In this document: positions 35,001-46,571 of the stretch, piece after piece
Position numbering within the stretch: position 1 is the first letter of the stretch
Layout of the letters: each line of letters opens with the position of its first letter
From: Clarkia xantiana subsp. parviflora
Lineage: Eukaryota > Streptophyta > Magnoliopsida > Myrtales > Onagraceae
Direction: 5' to 3'
Length of the DNA: 64,000 nucleotides
Assembly (NCBI GenBank): GCA_036873135.1
Contig: JAPTYO010000042.1
Span: 1-64,000, forward strand
Notes under the pieces: generated by a model
What the model was told of the DNA's origin: nothing
What the model saw: the letters and a program-made list of their open reading frames with translations, nothing else
Database searches by the model: none
Translations under genes and position numbers: made by a program

Positions 35001-37256
35001 CCAATGCCATCTGCACCGAAGCACATAGAGAAGGAATCAGCTGCCGAGAGCCCTTGCTTGGCTAATATGCTAGGCACCGACACTTTGTCGAGCCCGAGCC
35101 CGAATAGCCCGTTCGGTGCACCACTCTCGAGAAAATCACCCGTTAGAACCCTAGCACATCTGAAACAAACCAACCCTATTATACATTTTTTTTTTCTGGG
35201 TAAAAAGGAATGAGTTAGTAGTGGCGACCCTAGCCTATCCCGCTACGTAATGTCCGGGCTTTCGTGTTCAGTTTGCGAGCATATCATACTTATGAACCAC
35301 CAGCGCATGCACTGGCCCCGTCAACGTAGCACCACCAACAGCATAGTATAGTCGAGAGACCGGCCCGTTTAGTACGAGTCTTCCTTTCCCCAGAAAATGA
35401 TTTTAATCAAGTCACTGGGGGATTCGAACTCGTAACCCCGGAGCCAAACCTAGGGGTGAAACCGGACCGGTTTCATAATTTCTATTAACCTAATTAATTA
35501 ATAATATCAACTAATATAATATATATTGTATATATTTAGTTAGCATAACGGTCGGTTCGGTCTCCACGGTCCTCAAAGTTCAAAATCCGAACCGGACCGA
35601 AAAAATGAACTAGACTAAAAAAATCCGACCAAAAACCAAACCGAATATTTCGGTTTTTCGGTCCGGACCGGTTTGGATTTCACCGGCTTTTCGGACCTAC
35701 CGAATTTTGGTATCACCCCTAGCCAAACCACATCGGAGTCAGCGCTCCCAACCCTATTATACATATTCAAACATATATTAAAAAATTATAAGTAAGTATA
35801 TTTATATATATATACCCGAGCGTAATCCGAGCATCGACAGGGTTGGAAAGGTTGTCGTCGGTTATCAAGTGAAGAACATCCTCGACAAGTGTGCCGGTGG
35901 AGGAGGTGTTGTTGGAAAGGTATCGGATGCGAAAAGGGCAGGTGCTATTAGCGAAAGGGCAGCCAAGGGACTGTTGGTCACACATGTTGCTGGAGCAAGC
36001 CACGTTTGAACTAGTCGTGGAGATGTTAGGGCTGTAGATGTTCAACGGTATTGTCTGTCATATATATTATATGTTCCTTTAATTAATATGATGATTTAAT
36101 TATATTATATTATATTATATGATGTGTGAGATTTATATATAAAAAAGACCTTTCCGGAAGTAGTTCTCAAGCTCTTTACGCAAGTGGTGCACTCACATGG
36201 CAACCAGAACAGGTCGCTGCCTGTGTCCAACGCGACCAGGTACCATGAACTTGGGTTCCCCACTGTCACATTCGCATAGTGTAAACTGAAACATACATTC
36301 TATTTATAATTAGCTAGTGATGATTTGGTAGGTGAGTTCGGATAATTAATTTGGTACCTCAATTTATATCATTTTGTTCTTCTTTATCTATCTAGTGTAT
36401 TTAATTAGCTTAATTTTGGGTAATTTGCTGAATTTTGGGGAGATTTATAACTTGCTAGATTATAAAATTGAACGACACATATACACGTTTTAATAACAAA
36501 TTAGATGAAATTACTGTGTACGGTAATTTGTAAAAGTTCAACCAACAATATAATTTAACCCTAGCAAAGATCCACTTAGCGTTTGGCCAAAAAACAATAT
36601 CCACTTAGCAAATTAATTATCCAACCCCAAAATACAAATTGCTAAAAATGTTGCTATTGTATTATATATATATAATGTGTATATTTAAATGATTAAGCAT
36701 GCATGCAAGTATTCCCTATTGGACCGCTAAACAACTTATATAATATGGAACATAAATGTGTATTCTCTGATTAAACATTTGTTGATCAGCTAACTCAACA
36801 AACCATGCCAACCAAATTTTAATAACTAGATAAGATAATGAAAATAATTTACGTAAGCAAAACGCAATTAATTATAACCCAAATCATTATAGCTTTAAGC
36901 TAAAGAATAATCTTTGGAAAATGAGGGAAGTAAAGAACGACGACGTACAATGCCAACGACTGGAGGAGGTTAGTGACGTTGCCATTGAAGAAAGTCAGCG
37001 GTGGAATGCTGTCGTCTGATGTGGCGAGCTGTCGCCCGTGCCGGAGGCGATCACGGTGGGCCAGGGCCTTGTAGTACTTGACACTTCCCTTCTCCGGAAA
37101 CTCGCCGGCGTCGCCAAATAAGGCCTTGATTGGATCGGAGAAGCGGTGGTGGATGTCGTAGCCGAATACGCCGCCGGAAGCTGAACACACCCGGCCGAAA
37201 CCTAGAACCGCCGCAAAACATGACAGGAGCAGCAGCAAAGACCTCGGTGAAGACAT
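32072..37256 (-). CDS. APF1-like aspartic protease (A1 family), GPI-type tail
   Basis: Ten exons join in frame to 525 residues: 37,256-36,949; 36,285-36,150; 36,054-35,816; 35,159-34,932; 33,951-33,816; 33,660-33,587; 33,452-33,353; 32,697-32,637; 32,493-32,422; 32,295-32,072. The product is a pepsin-like endopeptidase of the plant aspartyl protease family protein 1 group. It has a signal peptide (MSSPRSLLLLLSCFAAV), a HRFSD block, catalytic D123 in ALDTGSDLFW and catalytic D330 in FDTGTSF. NFMTGYRVIFDREKL lies near the end, followed by a Pro/Ser/Asn-rich linker and a hydrophobic C-terminus (LSTFFLVVFSFVIFV) typical of a GPI-anchor signal. An in-frame ATG at 37,406 was not used, because a TATA box at 37,410-37,419 would put it at or before the transcription start. 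Introns 3, 4 and 7 carry transposons. Confidence 0.93.
32883..33331. mobile_element. hAT-type MITE in intron 7 of the protease gene (449 bp)
   Basis: Inverted ends TAGGGGTGGCAACGGG and CCCCGTTGACAACCCTA are flanked by an exact 8-bp duplication, ACAATTAT, at 32,875-32,882 and 33,332-33,339. Eight-base duplications and TAGGG-type ends fit hAT MITEs. The ends are GC-rich (ACCCGC modules) and the middle is AT-rich. No coding capacity. Confidence 0.9.
33999..34862. mobile_element. Mutator-like foldback element in intron 4 (864 bp)
   Basis: Ends GGGTTAAGAACA and TGTTCTTAACCC are perfect inverted copies. The 9-bp duplication GTTAAAATA is exact at 33,990-33,998 and 34,863-34,871. The arms share the AAAACGTATTATTAAGG block with 21,210-21,597. 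The middle is a GC-rich palindrome of GCTCCGGCGACCACC and CGGAGCT modules like the core of 29,683-30,678. Reading frames on both strands are by-products of the palindrome. Confidence 0.93.
35187..35747 (-). mobile_element. tRNA-derived SINE, split by a hAT MITE
   Basis: Read on the minus strand, the element starts GGGAGCGCTGACTCCGATG, carries a pol III B-box match (AGTTCGAATCC) and ends in an A-tail at 35,187-35,195. A 17-bp duplication, CCAACCCTATTATACAT, flanks it exactly at 35,170-35,186 and 35,748-35,764. After removing the nested MITE and its duplication the SINE is about 283 bp. The A-box is weak. It lies in intron 3 of the protease gene, in the same orientation. Confidence 0.88.
35452..35721. 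mobile_element. hAT-type MITE nested in the SINE (270 bp)
   Basis: Inverted ends TAGGGGTGAAACCGG and a terminal ATCACCCCTA are flanked by an exact 8-bp duplication, GCCAAACC, at 35,444-35,451 and 35,722-35,729. The target is the region just outside the B-box of the SINE. A related but more decayed copy is at 50,445-51,011. Confidence 0.92.
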
Positions 37257-37409
37257 CGGAGAAGCGTCGCTTCCAGAGAGAGAGAGGTCTATCCGGAGTA
37301 GACTTTCTCTCTCTAAAGTTTGGGGTAGAAGAAGAAGAGAGACCGAGCTGTATATTATGGTTGTGTTTGCAGTAGGAAGGTGAGATTCCATGGAAGTCGA
37401 GTCCACGTC

Positions 37410-37429
37410 TATTTTTATATTCCTATTGG
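37410..37429 (-). promoter_or_regulatory. TATA and CCAAT boxes of the upstream-most protease exon
   Basis: On the minus strand CCAAT (37,425-37,429) precedes TATAAAAATA (37,410-37,419), about 155 bp before the chosen ATG at 37,256. The placement implies transcription starting near 37,380 and rules out the longer frame beginning at 37,406. Confidence 0.65.
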
Positions 37430-38245
37430 CTAATATTTTATTTTATTTTATTTTATTTATATACAGAGATTATATAAAGATTAGTATTCAAATATAATAA
37501 TTTTAAGTCAAGATGACTTTTTCAAAAAAATAATAATAAGATAACTAATAATCTTAACGACGTATTTCCATATTGAAAATGATAAAAATTCCGACACTCA
37601 CAAGATGATTTATTATGTTTATCTCATAATGGTAAAATATCTAAATTTAGCAATTTACAGGACAATTAATATGTCCCTCACAGCCGGAACAAGTCGGATC
37701 TTCTATCATAACTCTTTCCATATAAACTAAATTTAAAAATGGAAAGAACATCAAGAAGAGAGTATACATTTGAATAAGTATGAGGGTACAAATATAAATA
37801 ATGTGAAGTAGTCTCCAGGAAGTTGGAGAGCGGTTGGTGAAACCGTTGACATTCCATCAATGCTACCATGTCTGTCTTGTCAACTAGTGACCCATGACAC
37901 GTGGCGTCTTTTCCTAAATGAAACGCTCGACAGTTGCATTGCAATTTCAAGTGCAACACCTAGAATTACATTTGGAGCAACTCGTACCCCAATCTTTCTG
38001 ATAGTTACACTCTTGCACTTCCAATTTACGTTAAAGACATCTTACCCACTTTTGTAGATTTTCCTCTTCTTTACATTTTATTTATGTTTCTTTTAATAAT
38101 TTCATGTATATATATTATATATAATAATATTAATAATAAAAGTACGTGCAAGTGCAACTCCAAGTGTGTGATAAAATATTTACCCAAATACAACTATTAG
38201 AAAGATTATTTCATCGTTGAACCATTCCAAATCCTAGGTCTTATT

Positions 38246-38300
<55 letters not shown>

Positions 38301-39126
38301 CCAACTATTTATTATATAATACCAAAGTTGCTAACCTAGAGAAGAAGTCGTCGCTCGTTGTTAGGGATATAGATAATAATGATTAAGAAAAGAATTGGCT
38401 ACGATAATAATGATAGTTATAATAATAATAGAATAATGACTTTGAAAATGTCAGAGGTGATTGTTGGTCGTTTCAATAATTTTTCCATAATATAATACAC
38501 GTTTATGCGAGTAGCTTAAACATTGAGTCGTATCTAATTTGTAATTTTTTTTATAACATATTATTTTTGTTCAAACATGAAATTTTAATAGATACACAAC
38601 TACATTTTCCAAACTTTCCATGTAAATCCTTGTTTTCAAAATATATTTATTGTACGTCAGGTTAAGAGAAGACGAGTAAAACTGAATTTAACAGACCGAA
38701 CTATTAACTATATATTAAGCTATTAGTGGGATTACATTAATGAGACAATATATGCATTGTTCACTAAATTCAATCGGAAAAAAAATCACACTGAAAAATT
38801 CAAATATTAAGAAGTGGGATATAATATAGCACTACTAGTTTATTCATTTTCTTGGCTAAATAAATAATTATATATATATATTGCTGACTGAAAAGGACAA
38901 TAATTTATTTTTTATTCTTTTGGGTGCAAAATGGACTAGAAGTTTATTAAGTAAAACGAAGTTAGTCCTTGAATCTTTTGAGTTCTTGTATTTTACCCCG
39001 TATTTCTTTGGTCTATTAATATTAACTCCACAGTTTCACCTCTATTTACAACAAATCCTCAAGTACCTTCCCGCCCAAGTAACAGAGAGAGCTCTATGGA
39101 GCACCCTTCATATGAATGATTAAAAA
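37430..39126. other. Intergenic region between the two protease genes
   Basis: AT-rich spacer with an (AT)n microsatellite at about 38,248-38,298. No gene or transposon boundary was recognised. It includes the distal promoter of the 32-37 kb gene and the 3' flank of the 39-42 kb gene. Confidence 0.5.
37898..37905. promoter_or_regulatory. G-box/ABRE-like site
   Basis: CACGTGGC, within ACACGTGGCG, lies about 640 bp upstream of the protease start. G-box/ABRE cores bind bZIP and bHLH factors in plants. A single distal copy is weak evidence. Confidence 0.3.
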
Positions 39127-41952
39127 CTACAGCAGTAAAATCCATACAAGGAAGAAGTACCTAAAGCAGCAAAACCGACCCATCACCGGTAAAGAAGTCG
39201 AACTGCGAACATCGCCTTTGTTTTCATCAAGCCCCGCAGCAACATCAGTAGCTGTCCCAAGTATTGTCTTATTGTTTGCTGCGGTAGAAAACGAGTCCAT
39301 TTCATAACCTGCAAAAGCGTGTCACAATAGGTCATGCAGGCGTCGCAATAAGTCATTGCAACATCTTTGTGTAGAATGTGAAGTCGAGATTTTACAGTTG
39401 AACTTCTTCCACCCAAGAACAAGCTTTTCTCTGTCGAACACAACCCGGTACCCGGTCATGAAGTTCTCTGGAGAAAAAAAAAACAGACAATTTAAAAAGA
39501 AAAAAAAAACATCATATGAATTGGGAAAAAGTAGCTTCAAGAGCAAATGATTTCGATAAGGTAATGCTTACGTCCGATAATGTTGATTCCTGCACTCTTG
39601 ACGATTGCCAAACAGTATATAAACTCATTCTGCAAAGATTGGGAAATTTGCATACTTGAATTAATATGATGGTATGATGCATCAGATGAATGTGATTAGG
39701 AAGGCTAATTACGAACCGGAGTGGAGATTATGGCTAGAGCATCATGAATTGCAAATTGCTTTCCACCATTCATCACCAAACTAAAGCTAGGAACTGAGCT
39801 TGAATTTGCATCAGAGCTGTTCATATTTATAAAATAAAATAAAATAAAAAAAGTGAGTTCGGATATCAAGATGGAACCCAAAATAAAAAAAAAAAGCTTG
39901 AATTTTACCTCATATCATAGCAATACTCAAACGGAATCCTCGAATCGGGAGGGTGCCGTGCATCTCGTACTTGTGAATGGAACTGCAAAGACATAAGGTA
40001 ATTGCTAAAAGTTCTTAAACCATATTGATAGATGGAACCACTAGGGTAAATTTGGTATTCATACACTGTCAATAACCCTCGTGTAAATTGGGCCCGACAA
40101 GTACGTAAAAGAAGTCCCCGAGTCGAAAAGAGCAGTGACATCAGCATCGACCATAGTGGCCCCTACCCGAATCTGAGCAATGCTTATGTTGTAACTTGGG
40201 CTGCAAGAAAACTATAAATATTATGATTTTTTGTCAAAAATATTTGATTAAAAACAAAAAATGCAACTTTACTTTGATGGGTTTGGGTTGAAACGTGTCT
40301 CGTCTTGATCGGAACTTCCCTTATCTCCAAAATTGATCCTCCCTACACCGTCAGATCCAAAACACATCGAGAAAGAATCGGCGATATAACCCTCTTCTGC
40401 CAGAATACTTGGGACTGAAGTTTTCTCCATCCCAAGCCCGAATAGCCCGTTTGGGGCAGCAATATTCAGAAACGACCCCGTCTGGACCTGTCCACAACTG
40501 AAGAAACCGGATTATTATGGCTTCAGACCGTACAAAGATTCCTCGAACAAACAAAGATTCCTTACCCAAACGCGATGTAGGCTTCAGTAGGTTCCTGTTG
40601 GGAACCTTCAGTCATCAAATGGAGGATGTCTTCGATTAAGACACCAGAAGATGAAGTTTCATCAGATACGTAGGAGACAGAGTAGGGGCAGCTGCTTGGC
40701 GTGTCTTGGCAATTATCGGACATTGTGCATATGTTATCATTGCAACCGACTCTTCTGCTCGTAGATGAAATTTCAGGGTTGTATATACTTAGTTCAAATT
40801 CCTGCAATGATGAGAGGAAACCTGTTCATCAAAAACCCAGAACAAAGTCTACAATAGATTTAACATTTTCCATAAAAAAAAAATTCTGAAACCCTGAGAC
40901 ACATGATCATCAATACAGAAGAAACATACTTCAACTGAGGATCCCTTACAACAAAATGGTTAGGAACAGTAAAGTAAAAAAAACCACGAAATTTACTTGT
41001 TGGGAGTTGGGGACAATTTCAAGAACTTGGTAGGTAAAACAGGACACAATAACATAGTTCAACTGAGAATTCACTACAGAAAATGGCCAGTAAACACTAA
41101 AGTTTGAATTTTGACAGTAGATTCCACATTATATAAAGTAGAAAAACTATGAAAATCACTTCTGAGGAGGTTAAATAACCTGGATTTGTTGACATTGATC
41201 AAAGGGTTTCAACAGTGGTCATTATTTTATCAATGAAATATGAATGAGGAGAAGAACATACAGAGGCATAAGTGGTGCCTTCAGTGGTGGCACATTTGCT
41301 GCATTCACAGGGAACCCAAAACAGATCACTTCCCGTGTCTAGCGCGACTAGAAACTTCATCCCCGGTGTACCGAGTTTCACGGTCGCGTAATGTAGACTG
41401 TACAATGTCCAATAGCCATATTCAGAATTCTGGTTCTAATTTCTCCACAAAATGTTCATTTGCAGAAAATTTCATCAAAATTAACTCCACAATGGAATCC
41501 TCACTTCCCAAGTCTATAGCAAGATTCTTCATCAATCATTATTCATTTCTAAGCTAAACACATCAAGAAACCCGATTTACTGCATTTTGGAAAACCACAA
41601 TTCGAAGAAGACAGCAAGCTTAATCAAAATAAACTTACAATCCAAGGGAATTCATTCTGAAGGTCAAATTTCCTTCGGAGAATGCCACCAGAGGTTCGGC
41701 CTCAGACAGTCTCCTGCCGTGACGAAGCCGATCGTGCCGAGCAAGCTCCACATAGTACTCGTAACTCCCTTTGGACGGCCAATCACTGGCTGGGGACATT
41801 TTTCCGTCGAGATCGTTCCGATTCTTGAAGGCGTCAGTGAAGCGGTGGTGCATCTTGAGGCTGAAGATGCGGCCGCCATGGCAGTTCTTGAAACCAGTGA
41901 GCAAGATACAAGAAATTAGGAGGGCGTTGAATCCGATAGAATAAGCTCGCAT
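39127..41952 (-). CDS. APF1-like aspartic protease (second tandem copy)
   Basis: Ten exons give 510 residues: 41,952-41,639; 41,397-41,262; 40,801-40,566; 40,497-40,273; 40,200-40,065; 39,982-39,909; 39,816-39,717; 39,629-39,572; 39,467-39,396; 39,308-39,127. It is the same type of secreted pepsin-like protease as its neighbour. It has a signal peptide (MRAYSIGFNALLISCILL), catalytic D125 in ALDTGSDLFWVPC, catalytic D330 in LFDSGTSFTYL, and GCGQVQTGSFL. NFMTGYRVVFDREKL is at the end of the domain and a short hydrophobic tail (YFFLVWILLL) ends the protein. Five internal exons have the same length as in the neighbour (136, 136, 74, 100 and 72 bases), so the two arose by duplication. No transposon was seen in its introns. 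A TATA box lies 157 bp upstream. Confidence 0.94.
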
Positions 41953-42566
41953 TGTTGGTAGAGAATCGAGATGGGTTTTTGATTTAATGAAGAGATTCGA
42001 AGGAAGTTTTGATCTTGATAGTATGAGTGAACAGCGTAGTCTGGTTCTTGAACTGTAGAGCTTTATGAAGAAGAGGTTACATACAGACAGTAGTTCAAAA
42101 AGGCGGGTTATTTATATTTTTCCTTTTCCTTTCCAAAGACAAAAATTACAATTAGATCCTTCTACTTTAATTTTTGAAACTATGAGCCTCATATTTCATA
42201 TTTTGCAGATGCTTTCAACATAGACCACTTCACTAATTACTAAAGTGCCTGCAGCAACCTCAAAAACAAAACCTATAGCCATAAGTTTCCAGATCAGAGG
42301 TAGTTGAAACTTCCCACCGTTGTCTTTGTTCCTTGTCTAACCATACATAGTAAGTTTTAAAAAAACTCCAGATTTTTTTGTCCCAAAGTTTGTCTTTGTA
42401 GAATTGAAGTATCCCAACTTTGCTTATAGTTGTACTATAACTCGAAGTTCTATAACAAGAGATTTGTACATACATTAATAACGTCCTCTACCGTCACTCT
42501 ATTCAGTGATCAGCAAAGCAAACCCTAATTTACAACATCAATGAAGACAAACATAACCCTAATTTG
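41953..42566. other. Spacer between RING-H2 gene and protease gene
   Basis: It contains the 5' leader and promoter of the protease gene, including TATAAATA on the minus strand at 42,109-42,116, and the 3' flank of the RING-H2 gene. Nothing else was recognised. Confidence 0.55.
42109..42116 (-). promoter_or_regulatory. TATA box of the second protease gene
   Basis: TATAAATA on the minus strand lies 157 bp before the start codon at 41,952. The spacing is nearly the same as in the neighbouring paralogue. Confidence 0.6.
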
Positions 42567-44470
42567 TCACAGGTCCCTTCGGCATAGAGGACAAGATCCG
42601 TGTCGAATGAGCCATTCGTCGATGCAAGGGATGTGGAACAAGTGATTACAATGAGGCAAGCTCCGCACAGTCTCTCCGAGCTGAAAATCCTGAAACAATA
42701 ATGTAGAAGAACAAATAGTATGTACGCTCAGATACCATGTGAAATAGTCATTTCAGCAACTGGCCTGAAAGCTCATGCAATTCGGTTAACCCTTAATTTA
42801 TATATCATTAGTATTTACCTGAAGACATACTAAACAAGAGATCTTGTCACCGGTTGGATCGACGGCGTTCTTGGCAGTGATGGTCACTTTCGGTATTTTT
42901 TCAAGTAGATTTCCGGGCAACCCCTTTGACCCGCCAATATCAAAGATGTTCTCAACTAGATCAAATCGTTGCTCAACCGCACTCATCTGTTTAATCATGT
43001 AATCAATTAAGTTATTCCTATTTATGAGCATTCACTCCACTTTGATTACCAATATTCGCATCAAAATTTACCTGACTTTGAACAGCACTCAGCATCGCGG
43101 GACTTAGCCGTTCACGAACAAGTCGTCCACTTAAGAGGCTCGCAATGACATCAATCTAAGGAGGAAAATATGAACAAATTGAGAGACAAATAGACTTAAC
43201 TAGGGATATCAATCTGTGTCTACTAAACATATAATATGTTTCTTGTATGAACAGTATGCATTTATTAGGGGTCACAAATTGTGCATGCATGCAGCTGTGT
43301 GTTCTAATAAACTTATCGTGTTAAACACAATCCGAACGATAATCTTACCATCTAATGAACACGAACACGACATGCATATTTTTGTGCGTGTTCATGTCAT
43401 GTTGTGTTAAGTTAGTCAACTATACATATCAAATTTTACAAATTCTTAATGCAAAATTGACAAATCCTTAGAATTAAACGACTAGTTGAACTTTTAGAGT
43501 TGTTAAACAAGACTTCTTCACACAATCACTTAAGAATCCGATTTACCAACACAACTTTAACATGTTATCGTGCATATTACACGAATACGATAAGAAAGTC
43601 ACCTCGTGCTATCCTGTTCATGCTATCGTTATGTCATATACATGCAACAACACAGTTTTTTCGTGTGTATTTGTGCCATGCAATAGTGTTGACATTGTCA
43701 GCCATAGCATCTGTTAACTAATACGAATTTATCGGTCGCAAACTCGACTATGAACCTATTAGCTAATAATAACTTACCAAATAGAGGAGACATCGGATCC
43801 CCGACTCATCCGAGCGCCAGAGAAGAAGGGAATACTCGAATACTTCGATGGAGAAAACAGCCCCTGATATGGCCCCGACCGCTGCACCTCGGATGAACCC
43901 GCTTTCTGTCTCTGACCCTATTAAAGCTCCAGTCATGGCTCCTAACAAGGTCCCAACTGCAGAGAGTACCAAATGCTTCAGTTTCAACCTCAAACTGATC
44001 AACCTCCTTCAAATTCTCAAACCCATTTACATCTACCGGCCCAATCTATTGAAATCCGATAGATTCAGCTTCGAATTTCGGCTAGTGGCTAGGAATCTTC
44101 TAAATCTATCAAGACAATGTCTTATTTCAATTCGAATTGCAATTCAAAATCACAACTTTTGCAGTTCTTATTTCACATCTACGAGCAATTTCACACATTA
44201 AGATGTCAAATTAAGCAAAATTGAGGGGATTGCAGATAAGGCAGAACAAAAGATCTCACGTAAATCAAGAAGAGCTGCAGAATTAGGTCCACAACAAGAA
44301 ACTTGACCAAACATACCTATGGCGAAGCAGAAGGTGAAAATCGCAGAGAAGATGTTGCCGACCACCGCAGAGACAGCCGCCCGGCACATTTCCTTGATCC
44401 TCTCGGCGAAATTACCGCCGCCGAAGCTCACAGGAAAGGTAAACCGACGTGGGTATTGGTACACCTCCAT
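42567..44470 (-). CDS. NIP1-like RING-H2 E3 ubiquitin ligase, membrane-anchored
   Basis: Five exons give 235 residues: 44,470-44,317; 43,956-43,778; 43,155-43,072; 42,986-42,819; 42,689-42,567. The protein matches the NEP1-interacting protein group of RING-H2 proteins. Its RING transfers ubiquitin, while Gly-rich hydrophobic segments anchor it in membranes (in known members, the plastid/thylakoid membrane). Residues about 31-80 are hydrophobic and Gly/Ala-rich ([25 protein letters not shown]). The C-terminal RING-H2 is complete: C190, C193, C209, H211, H214, C217, C228 and C231, ending CPLCRRDL and a stop. The E3 activity and localisation are inferred from the family. The start is the first ATG of the frame, MEVYQYPRR. 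Confidence 0.92.
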
Positions 44471-46571
44471 ATGTGTTTACCAAAGTTTGGATTTTTATCA
44501 GAGAGTTTACACGAGAAAGAAGAAACAAAGAGGCAAATAGAGATCTTTTTGCTTAGTCATGAAGAGAAAGGGAGCAGAGGACGGCTTGAATGACCAACCT
44601 ACTCGCATTTAAAGCCATTTCTTGAATTTACCAATTTCGTTTATTTCATTTCAATTTCAAGGCCTTCTCTTTCTCTCTCACTCCCACACTCACAAAATTG
44701 GAGGTTTTGATTTTCACTGCCCACGACAACTCGACATGACACGTACGAGACGGACAAGCCTCTAATGAACAACTAGCTCTATTTGGTAATATATATATAA
44801 AAACTAGCTCTGTGTGGTGGTGTAGGATGATTTATGAAGGAAAGAAAATATTCATTCATAAATTTAAACAAAATGTCTTTTTGGTTTTGAATGAACTTCC
44901 CGTTTCGGTTGCTCTGTCGTTGCTCTTTATATTGTGATTTCGTGTATGGAAATGAGAAATCGATGTTAGAAGAAAATGGCACGTAAGGTTTTATAGTTAC
45001 CAATTTGAGTGATTTTATAGCTACTTGACGGATCCAATTTTTTTGTTCAAGGGTAAGTATCGAGTAAGCTGATCGACTTGACTTGCTACTTAACTACTTT
45101 TTACTCGAATTAGAATCGGCTATTAAAACTTAAAAATATTTATTGCAGCTCGCCTTTACAAATTTTCAACCTAGCGGGAATTTATTTTTTTTCTCTTGTA
45201 TTTTTTGCTCTTTTTTTTTTCTGAAAAAGAAAATTTACTGAAAATAATCAACAACAATTATTTACATGCCCCTAGTGGCAAACTGTAAATTTCTAATTCA
45301 AAACATCTACTAGAGAATGACTCAGTTGATTGAGTCAAAATACGCCATCGCGTTAATGTTTTGGATGGACCCTACGACAAATGGATAGATAATAATTTCT
45401 TCTTCTCTCGACTTCTCAAGTGCCCTGGCCATTGCTCAATCTCAGTTGGGGATGCTCCATGACTAGTACCTATCAGGTTAGGCTCATCGCATGCTGAATG
45501 GAATGACATGGTTGATGAACACACATGGATGGTGTTGAGTTAGGCACAGTAGGGCGCAGATGGTAGATTGGGGCATCGATATTGCCCGAGGTATCTGAGA
45601 CAAATTCGGCAGCTGACACAAGAATGGTCGACGAGCAAAGAGTCGTGCACGAGATGTGCTATTCAGGGGCCTTGATTTGGATGATTATCCGAGCTGCACA
45701 ATGAGTAAGAAAAAAACACAAATTTCGGGGATAAAATTGATCACAACTTCTCTTACCTGGGTGTCAGATTTTCTAGTAAGCAATGTGCTTGTTATGCGAC
45801 TGGACCTGCTGCATGTCCTGATTTTCTTGCTCCATCTAGAAAACACAACATGTATATATACACCTGTCGGAAAGTAAATGCCCCTAGACCTCTAATGGAA
45901 GGCACCAACAATAATGTTTTCTTTGCTTGACATCGATCTCAAATGCTCATTGATCAGCACATTGAATCTTCACGGGAATCTCGATGATCTCTTGATATTT
46001 TTCCATCTCTGGACATGCCGATCTCAATGGGAGATGCCCTATGGTTACCGTTGAACGGTTTAAACCTGGCAACATAACGGTTGTATACATCGGCTTGGAA
46101 AGCGTATGAATTTCACACATGGTAGGTGAAATTTGTCATGGAGACTCTTCGAAACGCTCACGTTTCACATAGTTGCTGCATTGGTTGAAGTGGTCATCTG
46201 ACTTAGGGTTTAGGGTTTTAGATCAAATTGTCGATTGCTTGACCAAACGATTGCCACGTCAACATTTTCAGCTCCTTTGTTCCAAGATGTCCATATCTGA
46301 TGGCTCCATCATCTTGCAGGGGGCTTATTAGAGTTTTACCTAGCAGTTAGGACTTTCCTTAATCTCTTAAGCTATCTTTAGAATCCTATGATATATCACA
46401 TTCCATATATATATGCATCCAATTTTGTGAATATAATTATGTAATTGTAATTCATCAATCAAGCAATACAATACAAAAAGTATATCTCTCTGTAATTAAA
46501 ACACATTTTTTAGAAAGAACAAATTAAATTATCTGCTAATAGTATCAAAAGGAGGGAAAATTTATGAAAGT
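44471..46571. other. Intergenic region, no gene recognised
   Basis: The first kilobase is the promoter side of the RING-H2 gene. From about 45.3 to 46.3 kb the sequence is less AT-rich and has short broken frames that look like decayed coding sequence, possibly a retroelement remnant, but no domain was recognised. About two and a half copies of TTTAGGG occur at 46,203-46,219. Confidence 0.4.

Noticed and set aside
35400..35747. A tRNA gene on the minus strand
   Set aside because: The B-box and tRNA-like head belong to a SINE with A-tail and 17-bp duplication; no complete cloverleaf is present and the region is split by a MITE.
37257..37406. Longer N-terminus of the first protease starting at 37,406
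   Set aside because: A TATA box at 37,410-37,419 puts that ATG at or before the transcription start, and the signal peptide begins only at 37,256.
41587..41919. 110-codon plus-strand frame
   Set aside because: It is antisense to the first exon of the second protease gene, which has clear motifs and splice sites.
46203..46219. Telomere repeat tract
   Set aside because: Only about two and a half copies of TTTAGGG occur; too short to indicate a telomere or fusion point.
45300..46300. Retrotransposon gag remnant
   Set aside because: The sequence looks like decayed coding DNA, but no zinc knuckle, protease or other recognisable motif could be read, so it was not named.
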